DNA from: Bacillota bacterium | GTDB lineage: Bacteria > Bacillota > Clostridia > Lachnospirales > Lachnospiraceae | Direction: 5' to 3' | Assembly (NCBI GenBank): GCA_023389295.1 | Contig: JAEWEO010000138.1 | Location: 1-8,753, forward strand | Length of the DNA stretch: 8,753 bases | Shown: piece by piece, positions 1-5,536 of the stretch | Position numbering within the stretch: position 1 is the stretch's first letter | Layout of the letters: each line of letters starts with the position of its first letter | Made by a program: the position numbers and the translations under genes | The notes under the pieces: generated by a model | Told to the model about the DNA's origin: nothing | Seen by the model: the letters and a program-made list of their open reading frames with translations, nothing else | Databases searched by the model: none

Positions 1-64
1 GATCTCGCATAAACATATTCTTTATATATTGATTAATCTCTGTTACCGAATAAGCCTGTCCCAT
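1..64 (-). CDS. xseA: Exodeoxyribonuclease VII large subunit, N-terminus only (runs off left edge)
   Basis: Only the first 21 codons are in the window. They read MGQAYSVTEINQYIK followed by NMFMRD, which matches the usual XseA opening (a YSVxxxNxYIKxxxxxD pattern leading into the OB-fold that binds single-stranded DNA). In the family, XseA pairs with several copies of the small subunit XseB and degrades single-stranded DNA in the cytoplasm. The ATG at 62-64 is chosen because a GGGAGGG Shine-Dalgarno ends 5 bases upstream. The position downstream of nusB on the same strand fits the usual clostridial order nusB-xseA-xseB. What is odd is the 576-base gap to nusB, where these genes are normally close together. 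The catalytic region is not visible, so intactness cannot be judged. Confidence 0.85.
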   Translation of the reverse strand, partial: MGQAYSVTEINQYIKNMFMRD

Positions 65-105
65 ATATCCCTCCCTGTCAAATACCTAAGGCGGCCTCAT
101 GAACC

Positions 106-140
106 ACTCGGTGAAAACGCAAAAAACACGGCAACCGAGT
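106..140. repeat. Inverted repeat upstream of xseA
   Basis: ACTCGGT at 106-112 is the exact reverse complement of ACCGAGT at 134-140, with a 21-base A-rich loop between them (seen on the plus strand). On the transcribed minus strand the hairpin would lie in the xseA leader, about 40 bases before the start codon. It has no T-run directly after the stem, so a terminator role is unlikely. The 7-base stem could be fortuitous. Confidence 0.35.
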
Positions 141-347
141 TTCTTTGGTTCTCGTTTCTTTTGTGCAAACAACAAACTTCAGTTACATTTTCACGCTTAC
201 GAGAACTAATTAACTACAGATTACGCTTCGTAAAATATTTGAAATAAAAATATACCCTCCACGAAATCTTAACATTTTATCTAAAATACTTCCATGTCCA
301 GTTTTGCGTAGGGCATACCTATAAAATACTACACGTATATAAAATTG

Positions 348-586
348 TCAAATTCCTCGAAACCTATCACGAAATTCATCATGATCCAGAGCTTCTACTT
401 GGATTTCTAACTTATTTCTTCAACATATTTGCGTAACTTATTTCTTTCTTGCGAAAGATCAATCACAAATAGACAATCCATTCCTGAGAGAGCCTTATAC
501 AAGTTTCGTGTGGTATGATTTTTGCGCAGAGCGGCCGTCCCAAGGGATGCAAAGCATCCCACAGGGCGGGAAAGGCAAGTCAAAAA
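348..586 (-). pseudogene. Broken small reading frame emerging from the palindromic element
   Basis: I do not recognise a family. On the minus strand a frame is open from 586 (just after a TGA at 587-589) to a TAG at 407-409, giving 59 codons. It includes peptides such as TAALRKNHTTRNLYKALSG and MDCLFVIDLSQERNKLRKY. A second frame, open at 410-351, continues as LEIQVEALDHDEFRDRFRGI and then TGA at 348-350. Both pieces look protein-like, with charged, non-repetitive composition. Both contain RNKL encoded by the same 13-base direct repeat. Collapsing the two repeat copies (removing 26 bases) fuses them into one frame, QERNKL-EIQVEALDHDEF. The only ATG is internal (479-481) and has no good Shine-Dalgarno. 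The best reading is a decayed small gene or the passenger frame of a repeated element; chance is possible. Confidence 0.4.
408..446. repeat. 13-base direct repeat with 26-base period
   Basis: TAACTTATTTCTT occurs exactly at 408-420 and again at 434-446 (plus strand), separated by 13 unrelated bases. The 26-base period is not a multiple of three. Loss or gain of one copy therefore shifts the minus-strand reading frame described for 348-586, and removing one period joins its two halves. The repeat may be the scar of a slippage or insertion event. Confidence 0.6.
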
Positions 587-609
587 TCATGATACCGCAC
601 GAAACTTGT
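499..609. repeat. Large near-palindromic element (about 111 bp)
   Basis: The left arm at 499-524 (ACAAGTTTCGTG then TGGTATGATTTTTG) pairs with the right arm at 581-609. The pairing is interrupted by one G-T/C difference and a 3-base bulge. An internal loop follows (525-534 against 570-580). Next comes an inner stem, CCG-CCC at 535-541 with one bulged T, against GGGCGG at 564-569. The apical stem is a perfect GGGATGC/GCATCCC (544-550 and 554-560) around an AAA loop. The whole element folds into a single long hairpin on either strand. It lies 31 bases past the nusB stop but has no T-run on the minus strand, so it is a poor intrinsic terminator. Its size and architecture suggest a mobile palindromic repeat (REP/MITE-like) or a structured RNA. 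No transposase or target-site duplication is seen. Confidence 0.75.
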
Positions 610-640
610 TAAATTGCTCGTATATCGCGAAGCATCCGAC

Positions 641-1036
641 TTAGGCCAACTTCGCAAGCACTCCGTTGACAAAGCTTGGAGAATCATCTCCTCCAAAGTT
701 CTTAGCTAATTCAACTGCTTCATTAATCGCTACCTTAACTGGAATATCTTCATCAAAGCGCATTTCATAAACTGCAAGCCTTAATATGGTTAAATCCACC
801 TTGCCCATACGATTTAACTTCCAACCGCTGGCAGACTCTGAAAGAATTGTATCTATTTCATCTATCTTTTCAACCACCGCTTGAAAACGAGAGGTTAGAT
901 AGGCATACTCCTCCAAAGTAGGTTTTTCCAATTCAGAAATATACAGTTCCATTTGTTCATTCAATTCATTTGCCTCATGAAAATCCCTTCGGAATAACAT
1001 AAGGAAGATGTGTTCTCTTATTTCTCTTCTTGTCAC
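641..1036 (-). CDS. nusB: Transcription antitermination factor NusB
   Basis: This 131-residue, all-helical RNA-binding protein works with NusE (ribosomal protein S10) at boxA during rRNA antitermination. The opening TRREIREHIFLMLF and the closing IPVKVAINEAVELAKNFGGDDSPSFVNGVLAKLA are typical of NusB, as is the central GWKLNRMGKVDLTILRLAVYE stretch, and the length matches the family. I choose the GTG at 1034-1036 because a perfect AGGAGG (1045-1050) sits 9 bases upstream. A GTG seven codons earlier would place that Shine-Dalgarno inside the gene. It lies 68 bases downstream of the Asp23-type gene, with a hairpin in between. The usual follower, xseA, is displaced by the long repeat-rich gap. 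Confidence 0.95.
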   Translation of the reverse strand: MTRREIREHIFLMLFRRDFHEANELNEQMELYISELEKPTLEEYAYLTSRFQAVVEKIDEIDTILSESASGWKLNRMGKVDLTILRLAVYEMRFDEDIPVKVAINEAVELAKNFGGDDSPSFVNGVLAKLA

Positions 1037-1062
1037 AGTGTGGGTCCTCCTACACACGAATA

Positions 1063-1094
1063 AACAACCCTTAGTATTATGCCTAAGGGTTGTT
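1063..1094 (-). terminator. Hairpin between the Asp23-type gene and nusB (attenuator or weak terminator)
   Basis: A perfect 12-base-pair stem, AACAACCCTTAG (1063-1074) with CTAAGGGTTGTT (1083-1094), closes an 8-base loop. On the minus strand it begins 10 bases after the Asp23-type stop. It is followed by TTATTCG, a weak T-tract, and the nusB Shine-Dalgarno begins 12 bases past the stem. It could be a leaky terminator lowering nusB expression, a processing or stability element, or a structure affecting nusB ribosome access. The stem is certain, the function is not. Confidence 0.55.
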
Positions 1095-1104
1095 AGGGAA
1101 TTAT

Positions 1105-1488
1105 TTAAGCTTTTACGATGTTAACACCCGCTATACGAATGTTAACTTCTTTGACCTGTAATCCGGTCATATTCTCTATCGCCAACTTCACCTTTTCTTG
1201 CACTTGCTTAGCTGTTTCAGGTATACCATATCCATAGTCTAAAGTTAAAGCCATATCAACTGAAACTGCGTCCGGATTAACAATAACCTTTACCCCTTTG
1301 GATAAATTTTTCTTTCCTAATTTTCCGGCAAGTTCATTGGTAACACCTGATGTTGTGGAAACTCCTTTTACTTCTGTAGCTGCTAATCCGGCTATCGCCG
1401 CAACAACTTCATCAGCAATCTGAACTTCTCCAACTTTACCATTTTCATGTATCTTATATGTGTTTCTAATCTCCGGTTCTTTGTTCAC
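1105..1488 (-). CDS. Asp23/Gls24 family protein (YqhY/YloU-like)
   Basis: This 127-residue protein belongs to the Asp23 (DUF322) family by the core GEVQIADEVVAAIAGLAATEV, the middle VKVIVNPDAVSVDMALTLDYGYGIPE, and the end VQEKVKLAIENMTGLQVKEVNIRIAGV. Members are soluble and cytoplasmic or membrane-associated. In B. subtilis the paralogue YqhY is linked to acetyl-CoA carboxylase control and sits in accB-accC-yqhY-nusB. Here the acc genes are absent, but the position just before nusB is kept, so this is the positional equivalent of yqhY. The GTG start at 1486-1488 is preceded by AGGAGG with 8 bases of spacing. A good vegetative promoter lies upstream, so expression need not depend on the sporulation operon. 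The function is not established. Confidence 0.9.
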   Translation of the reverse strand: MNKEPEIRNTYKIHENGKVGEVQIADEVVAAIAGLAATEVKGVSTTSGVTNELAGKLGKKNLSKGVKVIVNPDAVSVDMALTLDYGYGIPETAKQVQEKVKLAIENMTGLQVKEVNIRIAGVNIVKA

Positions 1489-1541
1489 AATGATTACCTC
1501 CTACGTTCCTATCGTTATCCGGTATATCTATTTCATTTTTC

Positions 1542-1579
1542 ATTATATAGTATTATACCAAATATCGCAACTTTTGCAA
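1542..1579 (-). promoter_or_regulatory. Overlapping sigma-A promoters for the Asp23-type gene and nusB
   Basis: Two promoters can be read on the minus strand. The first is TTGCAA (1574-1579), 16 bases, then TATAAT (1552-1557). The second is TTGCGA (1565-1570), 17 bases, then TATAAT (1542-1547). Both -10 boxes are perfect consensus. The resulting leader would be about 45 to 60 bases. A 17-base near-palindrome (1564-1580, ATTGC and GCGAT arms with one G-T pair) covers both -35 boxes and could be an operator. This separates vegetative asp23-nusB transcription from the upstream sporulation operon. No terminator is visible between spoIIIAH and this promoter. Confidence 0.75.
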
Positions 1580-1600
1580 TTAGAAATAAATATTTTTCAA

Positions 1601-2443
1601 TTATTCCGAAATTACAACAGGGTTAATATTAATCTTTTCAACTGCTACATCTGTCTTAGATTTCACCACATCTTCAATAATTGCAAGCTGCTGTTCCGTA
1701 AGATTTTCTGCATTAATAACAACATCAACCATATCACCGTTTATGTATACAACTGCTCCGTCAAATCCCTTTGCTCCAAGAAGAATTTCAGCTGCACTTT
1801 CTTTTTCAGCTATTTCCGTAATACTGATTAATTTATTGATTGCGTCCTTCTTTGCTTCTTCTGAGATTTCAGAACTTTCAATAATATCCTTTAAATCCGC
1901 TTTATTCTTTGCTCTTACTTGTTCACGATCAAGCTTGGAGGATATAAGGAAGCTAGGGTCAAGTCCTGCACTAGCAAGAACAGCTTCTCCCGGTGTTCCG
2001 TCCTTAAGATCAAGCTCGCCATTATCACTTACATCATTTGCAGATGCAAGTACATCCTCATCAGAAATATCATTCTGACCCAATTCATCAAGATTATCCT
2101 GTGTTTCTACCGGAGTGGTATTATCGTCCGTTGTGTTTGCATTATTGGTATCCGTTGTGGTGTCATTAGTGGTATCATTTGTGGTGTCATTTGTTGTTCC
2201 ATTCGTAGTATCGGTAATATCAGTATCGAGATTATTCGTAGTTGTATTATCGTCAACTTTGGTACCCGTTGCCATATCCATATCATCAAGTGCTACAAAA
2301 TCTTCCGTATCAGAATTACCCGTTGTTGCTGTCTGCGCATCATCTGGAGTATCCTTGTTTGTAAAGCTCAAATACCCAGCGATAATAATCATAATTGCTA
2401 ATGCTGTGATTATGATATGATTTTTTTTGAATATATTTTTCAT
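1601..2443 (-). CDS. spoIIIAH: Stage III sporulation protein AH (SpoIIIAH)
   Basis: This is the mother-cell membrane protein of the SpoIIIA channel. In Bacillus its ectodomain docks with forespore SpoIIQ across the intermembrane space. The 280 residues comprise a short basic N-terminus, one membrane segment (about 9-26), an acidic linker (30-165), and a C-terminal YscJ/FliF-like ring-building domain (about 170-280, with AAEILLGAKGFDGAVVYI and DMVDVVINAENLTEQQ). It is longer than the roughly 218-residue B. subtilis protein. The excess is a Thr/Asn/Asp-rich tract at 64-110, including three NDTT units, and VLASA occurs twice (131 and 155). The ATG at 2441-2443 has AGGAGGT 5 bases upstream and starts 14 bases after spoIIIAG. 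It is the last gene of the operon. Confidence 0.93.
   Translation of the reverse strand: MKNIFKKNHIIITALAIMIIIAGYLSFTNKDTPDDAQTATTGNSDTEDFVALDDMDMATGTKVDDNTTTNNLDTDITDTTNGTTNDTTNDTTNDTTTDTNNANTTDDNTTPVETQDNLDELGQNDISDEDVLASANDVSDNGELDLKDGTPGEAVLASAGLDPSFLISSKLDREQVRAKNKADLKDIIESSEISEEAKKDAINKLISITEIAEKESAAEILLGAKGFDGAVVYINGDMVDVVINAENLTEQQLAIIEDVVKSKTDVAVEKININPVVISE
2156..2191 (-). repeat. 12-base tandem repeats in spoIIIAH (NDTT units)
   Basis: Three consecutive 12-base units encode Asn-Asp-Thr-Thr (residues 85-96) with codons AAT GAC/GAT ACC ACA/ACT. They lie inside a wider Thr/Asn/Asp-rich tract (about residues 64-110). Codon drift between the units suggests they are not freshly duplicated. 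Because the unit is a multiple of three, copy-number change would alter linker length without breaking the frame. Confidence 0.7.
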
Positions 2444-2457
2444 TTTAGACCTCCTGA

Positions 2458-3060
2458 TTAATTTATCCCATTACTCATCTTCATTACTTTAACTTTATGC
2501 GCTGGTACATCAAATAATACCTCTACTGCCTCCATAATGTCCATTATTGTATCAATATTATCTCCACCTTCGGCAATCACTACGACGCCTTCTACTTCCG
2601 GTTCAAGTTCCTGTATTATGTAAGGTACTGAGTTACCATCCTCGTCAGTGACTAATACGGTACTTTCTTCCCGTGTCACACTATTATTTGATCTGCTTCC
2701 GCCCTCCCCGTCAACTTCGTTTACGCTTTCCTGTGTAGAAGGATTATCCTTTAATGGAACCTGTTCCACTGAGGCTTTCAATGTAATCATTACTTTTACA
2801 TCTCCTATACCGGATACCTTTCTTAGAACGCCTTCCAGTTTCGCTTCCATCTCTGTTATATAGGTATTCGCATCATAGCTTGTCGTATTCGCATCATTTT
2901 GCACTACTTCCGTACTTTTGCTCACTGTATTTTTCTTAGATGAGTTATTCGAACTAAAAATACCGGGAACAGATAATAAAATGATTAAAATTCCTGCCCC
3001 AAAAAGCATTATAAGTTTTGGAAGACCTATTTCCTTCAGGGAAATCTTCTTTTTTTCCAT
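2458..3060 (-). CDS. spoIIIAG: Stage III sporulation protein AG (SpoIIIAG)
   Basis: In the family this protein oligomerises into a large ring in the intermembrane space and forms the SpoIIIA channel wall. The 200 residues include one membrane segment (about 14-34, LIMLFGAGILIILLSVPGIF). A Ser/Asn-rich linker follows. Next is a ring-building domain starting at YITEMEAKLEGVLRKVSGIG and VKVMITLKAS, split by a loop rich in Ser, Asn and Glu (about 107-133). The domain closes with VEGVVVIAEGG and a helix ending in VPAHKVKVMKM. This insert-bearing fold is typical of SpoIIIAG. It is slightly shorter than the 229-residue B. subtilis protein. The ATG follows the spoIIIAF stop by one base, and the GGAGG in the last codons of spoIIIAF serves as its Shine-Dalgarno, so the two are probably translationally coupled. 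Confidence 0.95.
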   Translation of the reverse strand: MEKKKISLKEIGLPKLIMLFGAGILIILLSVPGIFSSNNSSKKNTVSKSTEVVQNDANTTSYDANTYITEMEAKLEGVLRKVSGIGDVKVMITLKASVEQVPLKDNPSTQESVNEVDGEGGSRSNNSVTREESTVLVTDEDGNSVPYIIQELEPEVEGVVVIAEGGDNIDTIMDIMEAVEVLFDVPAHKVKVMKMSNGIN

Positions 3061-3061
3061 G

Positions 3062-3685
3062 TTATCCTCCCTGTATACTAATATTTATATTACCTTGTTC
3101 TATATTATAGAAGTCTGAGAGTTTATTTTTTATATTAATTTCTGTGGGCGAAGGCAACTTTTTATCTTCACTTTCCGCCCCATTATCAATTGCAACCTTA
3201 GATATTTCTATGTCATCGATTCGAAGACCGGAATGCTTTCCCTGCGTTTCGCTTCTTTCCATACTCGCCGTAATATCCATTTTTATTATTTCGCCAAAGG
3301 TCTCATGTTTCGTATCCGTGTCAATAGTAACATCAAAGGTTTTTAGATAGACATTTTCCTCGGCTAATGAGTCCTCTACTTGTTTACGTATTTTTTCTTC
3401 GTATTCAGCAAATATTGCCTCGGATTGAGCTTCCTCCATTCGCGATAGATCCGTTTTAAAATCAGAAGCCTCAATAGCAAAATCATTATATTCTATAAAA
3501 TAATTCAGATTTTCATCCAGTTTCATGAGTTTTATCAGAGGTGAAATTACAATCAAAACCAAAATCATACCGGATACAATGCTTACGTATTTTTTATAAC
3601 TCTTATTTCCCAGTAAATTCATAATGATATTATTAACAATCATATAAATAACAATATTTTTAATCCAATCGTATATTTCCTCCAT
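3062..3685 (-). CDS. spoIIIAF: Stage III sporulation protein AF (SpoIIIAF)
   Basis: The 207 residues have two N-terminal membrane segments (about 8-25 and 34-54, around IVIYMIVNNIIMNLLG and VSGMILVLIVISPLI). A soluble domain follows, with an acidic coiled stretch (DLSRMEEAQSEAIFAEYEEKI) and a ring-building-like end. In the channel AF is one of the ring-building-motif proteins; its precise role is less clear than that of AG or AH. I start at ATG 3683-3685 because GGAGGT lies 4 bases upstream. The TTG four codons earlier would overlap that Shine-Dalgarno. The resulting length agrees with B. subtilis (206). Spacing to spoIIIAE is 30 bases and to spoIIIAG 1 base. Confidence 0.93.
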   Translation of the reverse strand: MEEIYDWIKNIVIYMIVNNIIMNLLGNKSYKKYVSIVSGMILVLIVISPLIKLMKLDENLNYFIEYNDFAIEASDFKTDLSRMEEAQSEAIFAEYEEKIRKQVEDSLAEENVYLKTFDVTIDTDTKHETFGEIIKMDITASMERSETQGKHSGLRIDDIEISKVAIDNGAESEDKKLPSPTEINIKNKLSDFYNIEQGNINISIQGG

Positions 3686-3715
3686 ATTCACCTCCAATTA
3701 CTCCAACGAAAGCTT

Positions 3716-4885
3716 CTAATGAATACTACCGGTAGTTACAGCCACTATGGTAATTGTAAGTAGGAAGAGTACCACCCCAACAAAAACGGTTCGCAATAAC
3801 ATGGCAGCTGAATTGGCTGCCGCATCGATACATTCAATAAAACGCTTGTCCGAGATAGGTTGAAGAGCAGCACTCCCGATCTTAAAAATAACCGTAATCA
3901 TTAACAATTTAATAAAGGGTACTGCACTTATGGTAATGATAATAATAAGTCCGGCAACACCAATAGCATTTTTTAAGAGTACCCCTGCTCCCAATATGGT
4001 CACCGTCACTCCGCCTATGGCATCTCCTAATCCCGGAATCGCCTCCGATGCCCTATATAGAGCAGATCGCTTCACCTGATCAGCAACAGGAATAATAAGT
4101 CCTTTAATAGCACTAAAACCAATGACTATAGCCAGTAAGCTTTTTAACAACCAGTTAATTCCTGTGGCAAATAAATTTGCTAGCCTAGATAACATGTCCT
4201 CTTTGGATAAATTATTCGCTAGTGTTATGATCATATAAAAATTAATCATAGGAATTACTATTTTTATTACAACCATATCTACCAAGGTGATTAATCCCAA
4301 AGCCGCTTCATAGTACACCAATGAGGTAGTAGTGCCGGTACAGAAGGCAACCGACATAAGGTATGCCGGGACAAGGGCTTTCATAAAATCAAGCAACGAA
4401 TGAATGGTAGATGTGGCAATCTGTGAAGCTGTTATAAAGGAACTGATTAATAATCCAAAGAGTAGTAAATAGGTAACATAAAAGCCGGTTTCTGATACAT
4501 GGTTATTTTTAAAAGCTAAGGAGAAATTGGTAAATAGTGCGGCAATTAGAGATATGGTGATCAAAGTTCCTAAGGTTCCGATATTTGCTGATATTTCTCC
4601 TCGAACCGAAGCAAATAACTGTTTCGCAATGGATGAGAAGGAAAAATTCTCTTCACCGTTTAAGATGCTCTGCACATACTCTCCGAAAGCAAACTCATTA
4701 CCATTACCTAAGACATCATCAATAACCTCCTGAATCTCGGTATAATCAATATCCTCCGTAAGGACTGAGGTTGCAGCTTGCGCCTTACTGGAATTCATAA
4801 TAGAAAGCATCAGAAATATAAGGATTAGAATTATTCTGGTTATGTATCTTTTCTTATTATCTTTTTGGTTGGACCCTAGCATCAT
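3716..4885 (-). CDS. spoIIIAE: Stage III sporulation protein AE (SpoIIIAE)
   Basis: The 389 residues form the largest polytopic protein of the SpoIIIA complex, a likely membrane platform or export component in the mother-cell membrane. It has a probable signal peptide (1-38: basic start, hydrophobic run LILIFLMLSIM, then SSKAQA before a possible cleavage). A soluble section with IDYTEIQEVIDDVL follows. About seven or eight membrane segments come next, near 105-125, 134-156, 168-188, 197-222, 244-266, 308-332 and 362-384. The conserved cytoplasm-facing stretch VADQVKRSALYRASEAIPGL fits the family, as does the length (399 in B. subtilis). The ATG at 4883-4885 has GGAGGT 6 bases upstream, placed over the end of spoIIIAD. 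A second ATG directly follows the first. Confidence 0.95.
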   Translation of the reverse strand: MMLGSNQKDNKKRYITRIILILIFLMLSIMNSSKAQAATSVLTEDIDYTEIQEVIDDVLGNGNEFAFGEYVQSILNGEENFSFSSIAKQLFASVRGEISANIGTLGTLITISLIAALFTNFSLAFKNNHVSETGFYVTYLLLFGLLISSFITASQIATSTIHSLLDFMKALVPAYLMSVAFCTGTTTSLVYYEAALGLITLVDMVVIKIVIPMINFYMIITLANNLSKEDMLSRLANLFATGINWLLKSLLAIVIGFSAIKGLIIPVADQVKRSALYRASEAIPGLGDAIGGVTVTILGAGVLLKNAIGVAGLIIIITISAVPFIKLLMITVIFKIGSAALQPISDKRFIECIDAAANSAAMLLRTVFVGVVLFLLTITIVAVTTGSIH

Positions 4886-4887
4886 AG

Positions 4888-5271
4888 TTAAACCTCCAAA
4901 AAACTATTGATGGTGTCAAGAATGGCCAGAAGGATTGGCATACTGATTGCAAGGATGGTAAGTTTTCCAACCAATTCAATCTGATCCCCAATAGCCTGAT
5001 ACCCTGAATCCTTACAGAGTGAGGAAGATATTTCAGTTACATAAGTTATTCCAATGATTTTAATTAAAATCCCCACATAAGCCTTATTCAGATTAATATA
5101 TCCTTGTAGCTTCTCAATAGCATCAAGGATTACTTCTAGCTTGCTGATGCCAACTGCTAATATGAGAAAACATGCACCAATGCTGATGTAGACGGAATAC
5201 TCCTCTTTTAGTCTTTTCAGTAAGACTGCTAGCATAATTGCTATAATACCGAACAAAGCAATTCGAATCAT
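4888..5271 (-). CDS. spoIIIAD: Stage III sporulation protein AD (SpoIIIAD)
   Basis: This 127-residue membrane protein (133 in B. subtilis) has four hydrophobic segments near 3-18, 27-43, 66-82 and 103-121. Family-like sequences include EYSVYISIGACFLIL, KAYVGILIKIIGITY and the polar stretch CKDSGYQAIGDQIELVGKL. With SpoIIIAC it belongs to a related pair of small membrane proteins in the channel complex; the sequence similarity between AC and the start of AD supports a common origin. The start ATG at 5269-5271 has GGAGGT 5 bases upstream. Only 2 bases separate its stop from spoIIIAE. The 50-base gap to spoIIIAC is longer than most in the operon. Confidence 0.94.
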   Translation of the reverse strand: MIRIALFGIIAIMLAVLLKRLKEEYSVYISIGACFLILAVGISKLEVILDAIEKLQGYINLNKAYVGILIKIIGITYVTEISSSLCKDSGYQAIGDQIELVGKLTILAISMPILLAILDTINSFLEV

Positions 5272-5321
5272 ATGGGACCTCCAAAAGACCTAGGGTTTTA
5301 ACCATTTTTGTTAAACAAGGG

Positions 5322-5519
5322 CTAAACTATATTAAATAATTGCTTTATCGTTAAAAACAAATCAGAGATATGAGGAAGTATCCATAAAAGAACCAAAATC
5401 AAACCAGCAAGACTAGTCATAAATGCAAGGTCATCTCTTCCTGATTGTTTTAAAATCTGATTTAATATGGAAACTAAAATTCCAACTAATGCAATTCTCA
5501 TGATAAAATAGATATCCAT
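5322..5519 (-). CDS. spoIIIAC: Stage III sporulation protein AC (SpoIIIAC)
   Basis: This 65-residue protein has two membrane segments (about 3-20 and 31-50) around the conserved NQILKQSGRDDLAF loop, matching SpoIIIAC (68 in B. subtilis). I start at ATG 5517-5519, with GGAGGT 5 bases upstream and the family-typical opening MDIYFIMRIA. The frame stays open upstream to a TTG at 5588 that overlaps the spoIIIAB stop. An 88-residue product would carry a basic tail (RHNKRRLQRK) not expected in the family, so I reject that start. A 7-base-pair hairpin sits in this 65-base spacer (5537-5573). Confidence 0.93.
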   Translation of the reverse strand: MDIYFIMRIALVGILVSILNQILKQSGRDDLAFMTSLAGLILVLLWILPHISDLFLTIKQLFNIV

Positions 5520-5536
5520 AACTACCTCCATTCCGC

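Larger units (their letters stand above)
65..640. other. Long xseA-nusB intergenic region with repeat-like elements
   Basis: This 576-base stretch has no intact gene that I can defend. From right to left it holds a large near-palindrome (499-609), a frame-broken coding relic on the minus strand (348-586), a 13-base direct repeat (408-420 and 434-446) and an inverted repeat close to xseA (106-140). A plus-strand frame of 72 codons (29-247) overlaps the xseA start antisense. It has no recognisable Shine-Dalgarno, so I do not call it a gene. I see no convincing sigma-A promoter for xseA. The composition and structure look like accumulated repetitive elements rather than an operon junction. Confidence 0.6.

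Noticed and set aside
77..82. TTGACA on the minus strand as a -35 box for xseA
   Set aside because: It overlaps the start of the Shine-Dalgarno region, so the matching -10 would fall inside the xseA coding sequence.
160..168. SpoIIIAA protein residues 160-168: P-loop starting with Ser instead of Gly as a sign of inactivation
   Set aside because: The catalytic Lys and Thr, the Walker B Asp-Glu and all flanking motifs are intact, so this is more likely natural variation.
499..609. Palindrome as the intrinsic terminator of the asp23-nusB operon
   Set aside because: No run of T follows the stem on the minus strand, and the arms are much longer than a normal terminator needs. Its position after nusB alone is not enough.
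2156..2191. NDTT-encoding units as a CRISPR or regulatory repeat array
   Set aside because: The units are 12 bases, contiguous, in frame and coding, with no spacers.
1460..2420. Several long open frames on the plus strand opposite spoIIIAH (for example 1919-2401 and 2115-2420)
   Set aside because: They are antisense shadows of the biased Thr/Asn/Asp codons of spoIIIAH, with low-complexity Val/Ser/Ile products and no Shine-Dalgarno.
5123..5305. Minus-strand 60-codon frame overlapping the start of spoIIIAD
   Set aside because: It overlaps the conserved SpoIIIAD frame. Its early part is just the spoIIIAD Shine-Dalgarno region translated, and it resembles no known protein.
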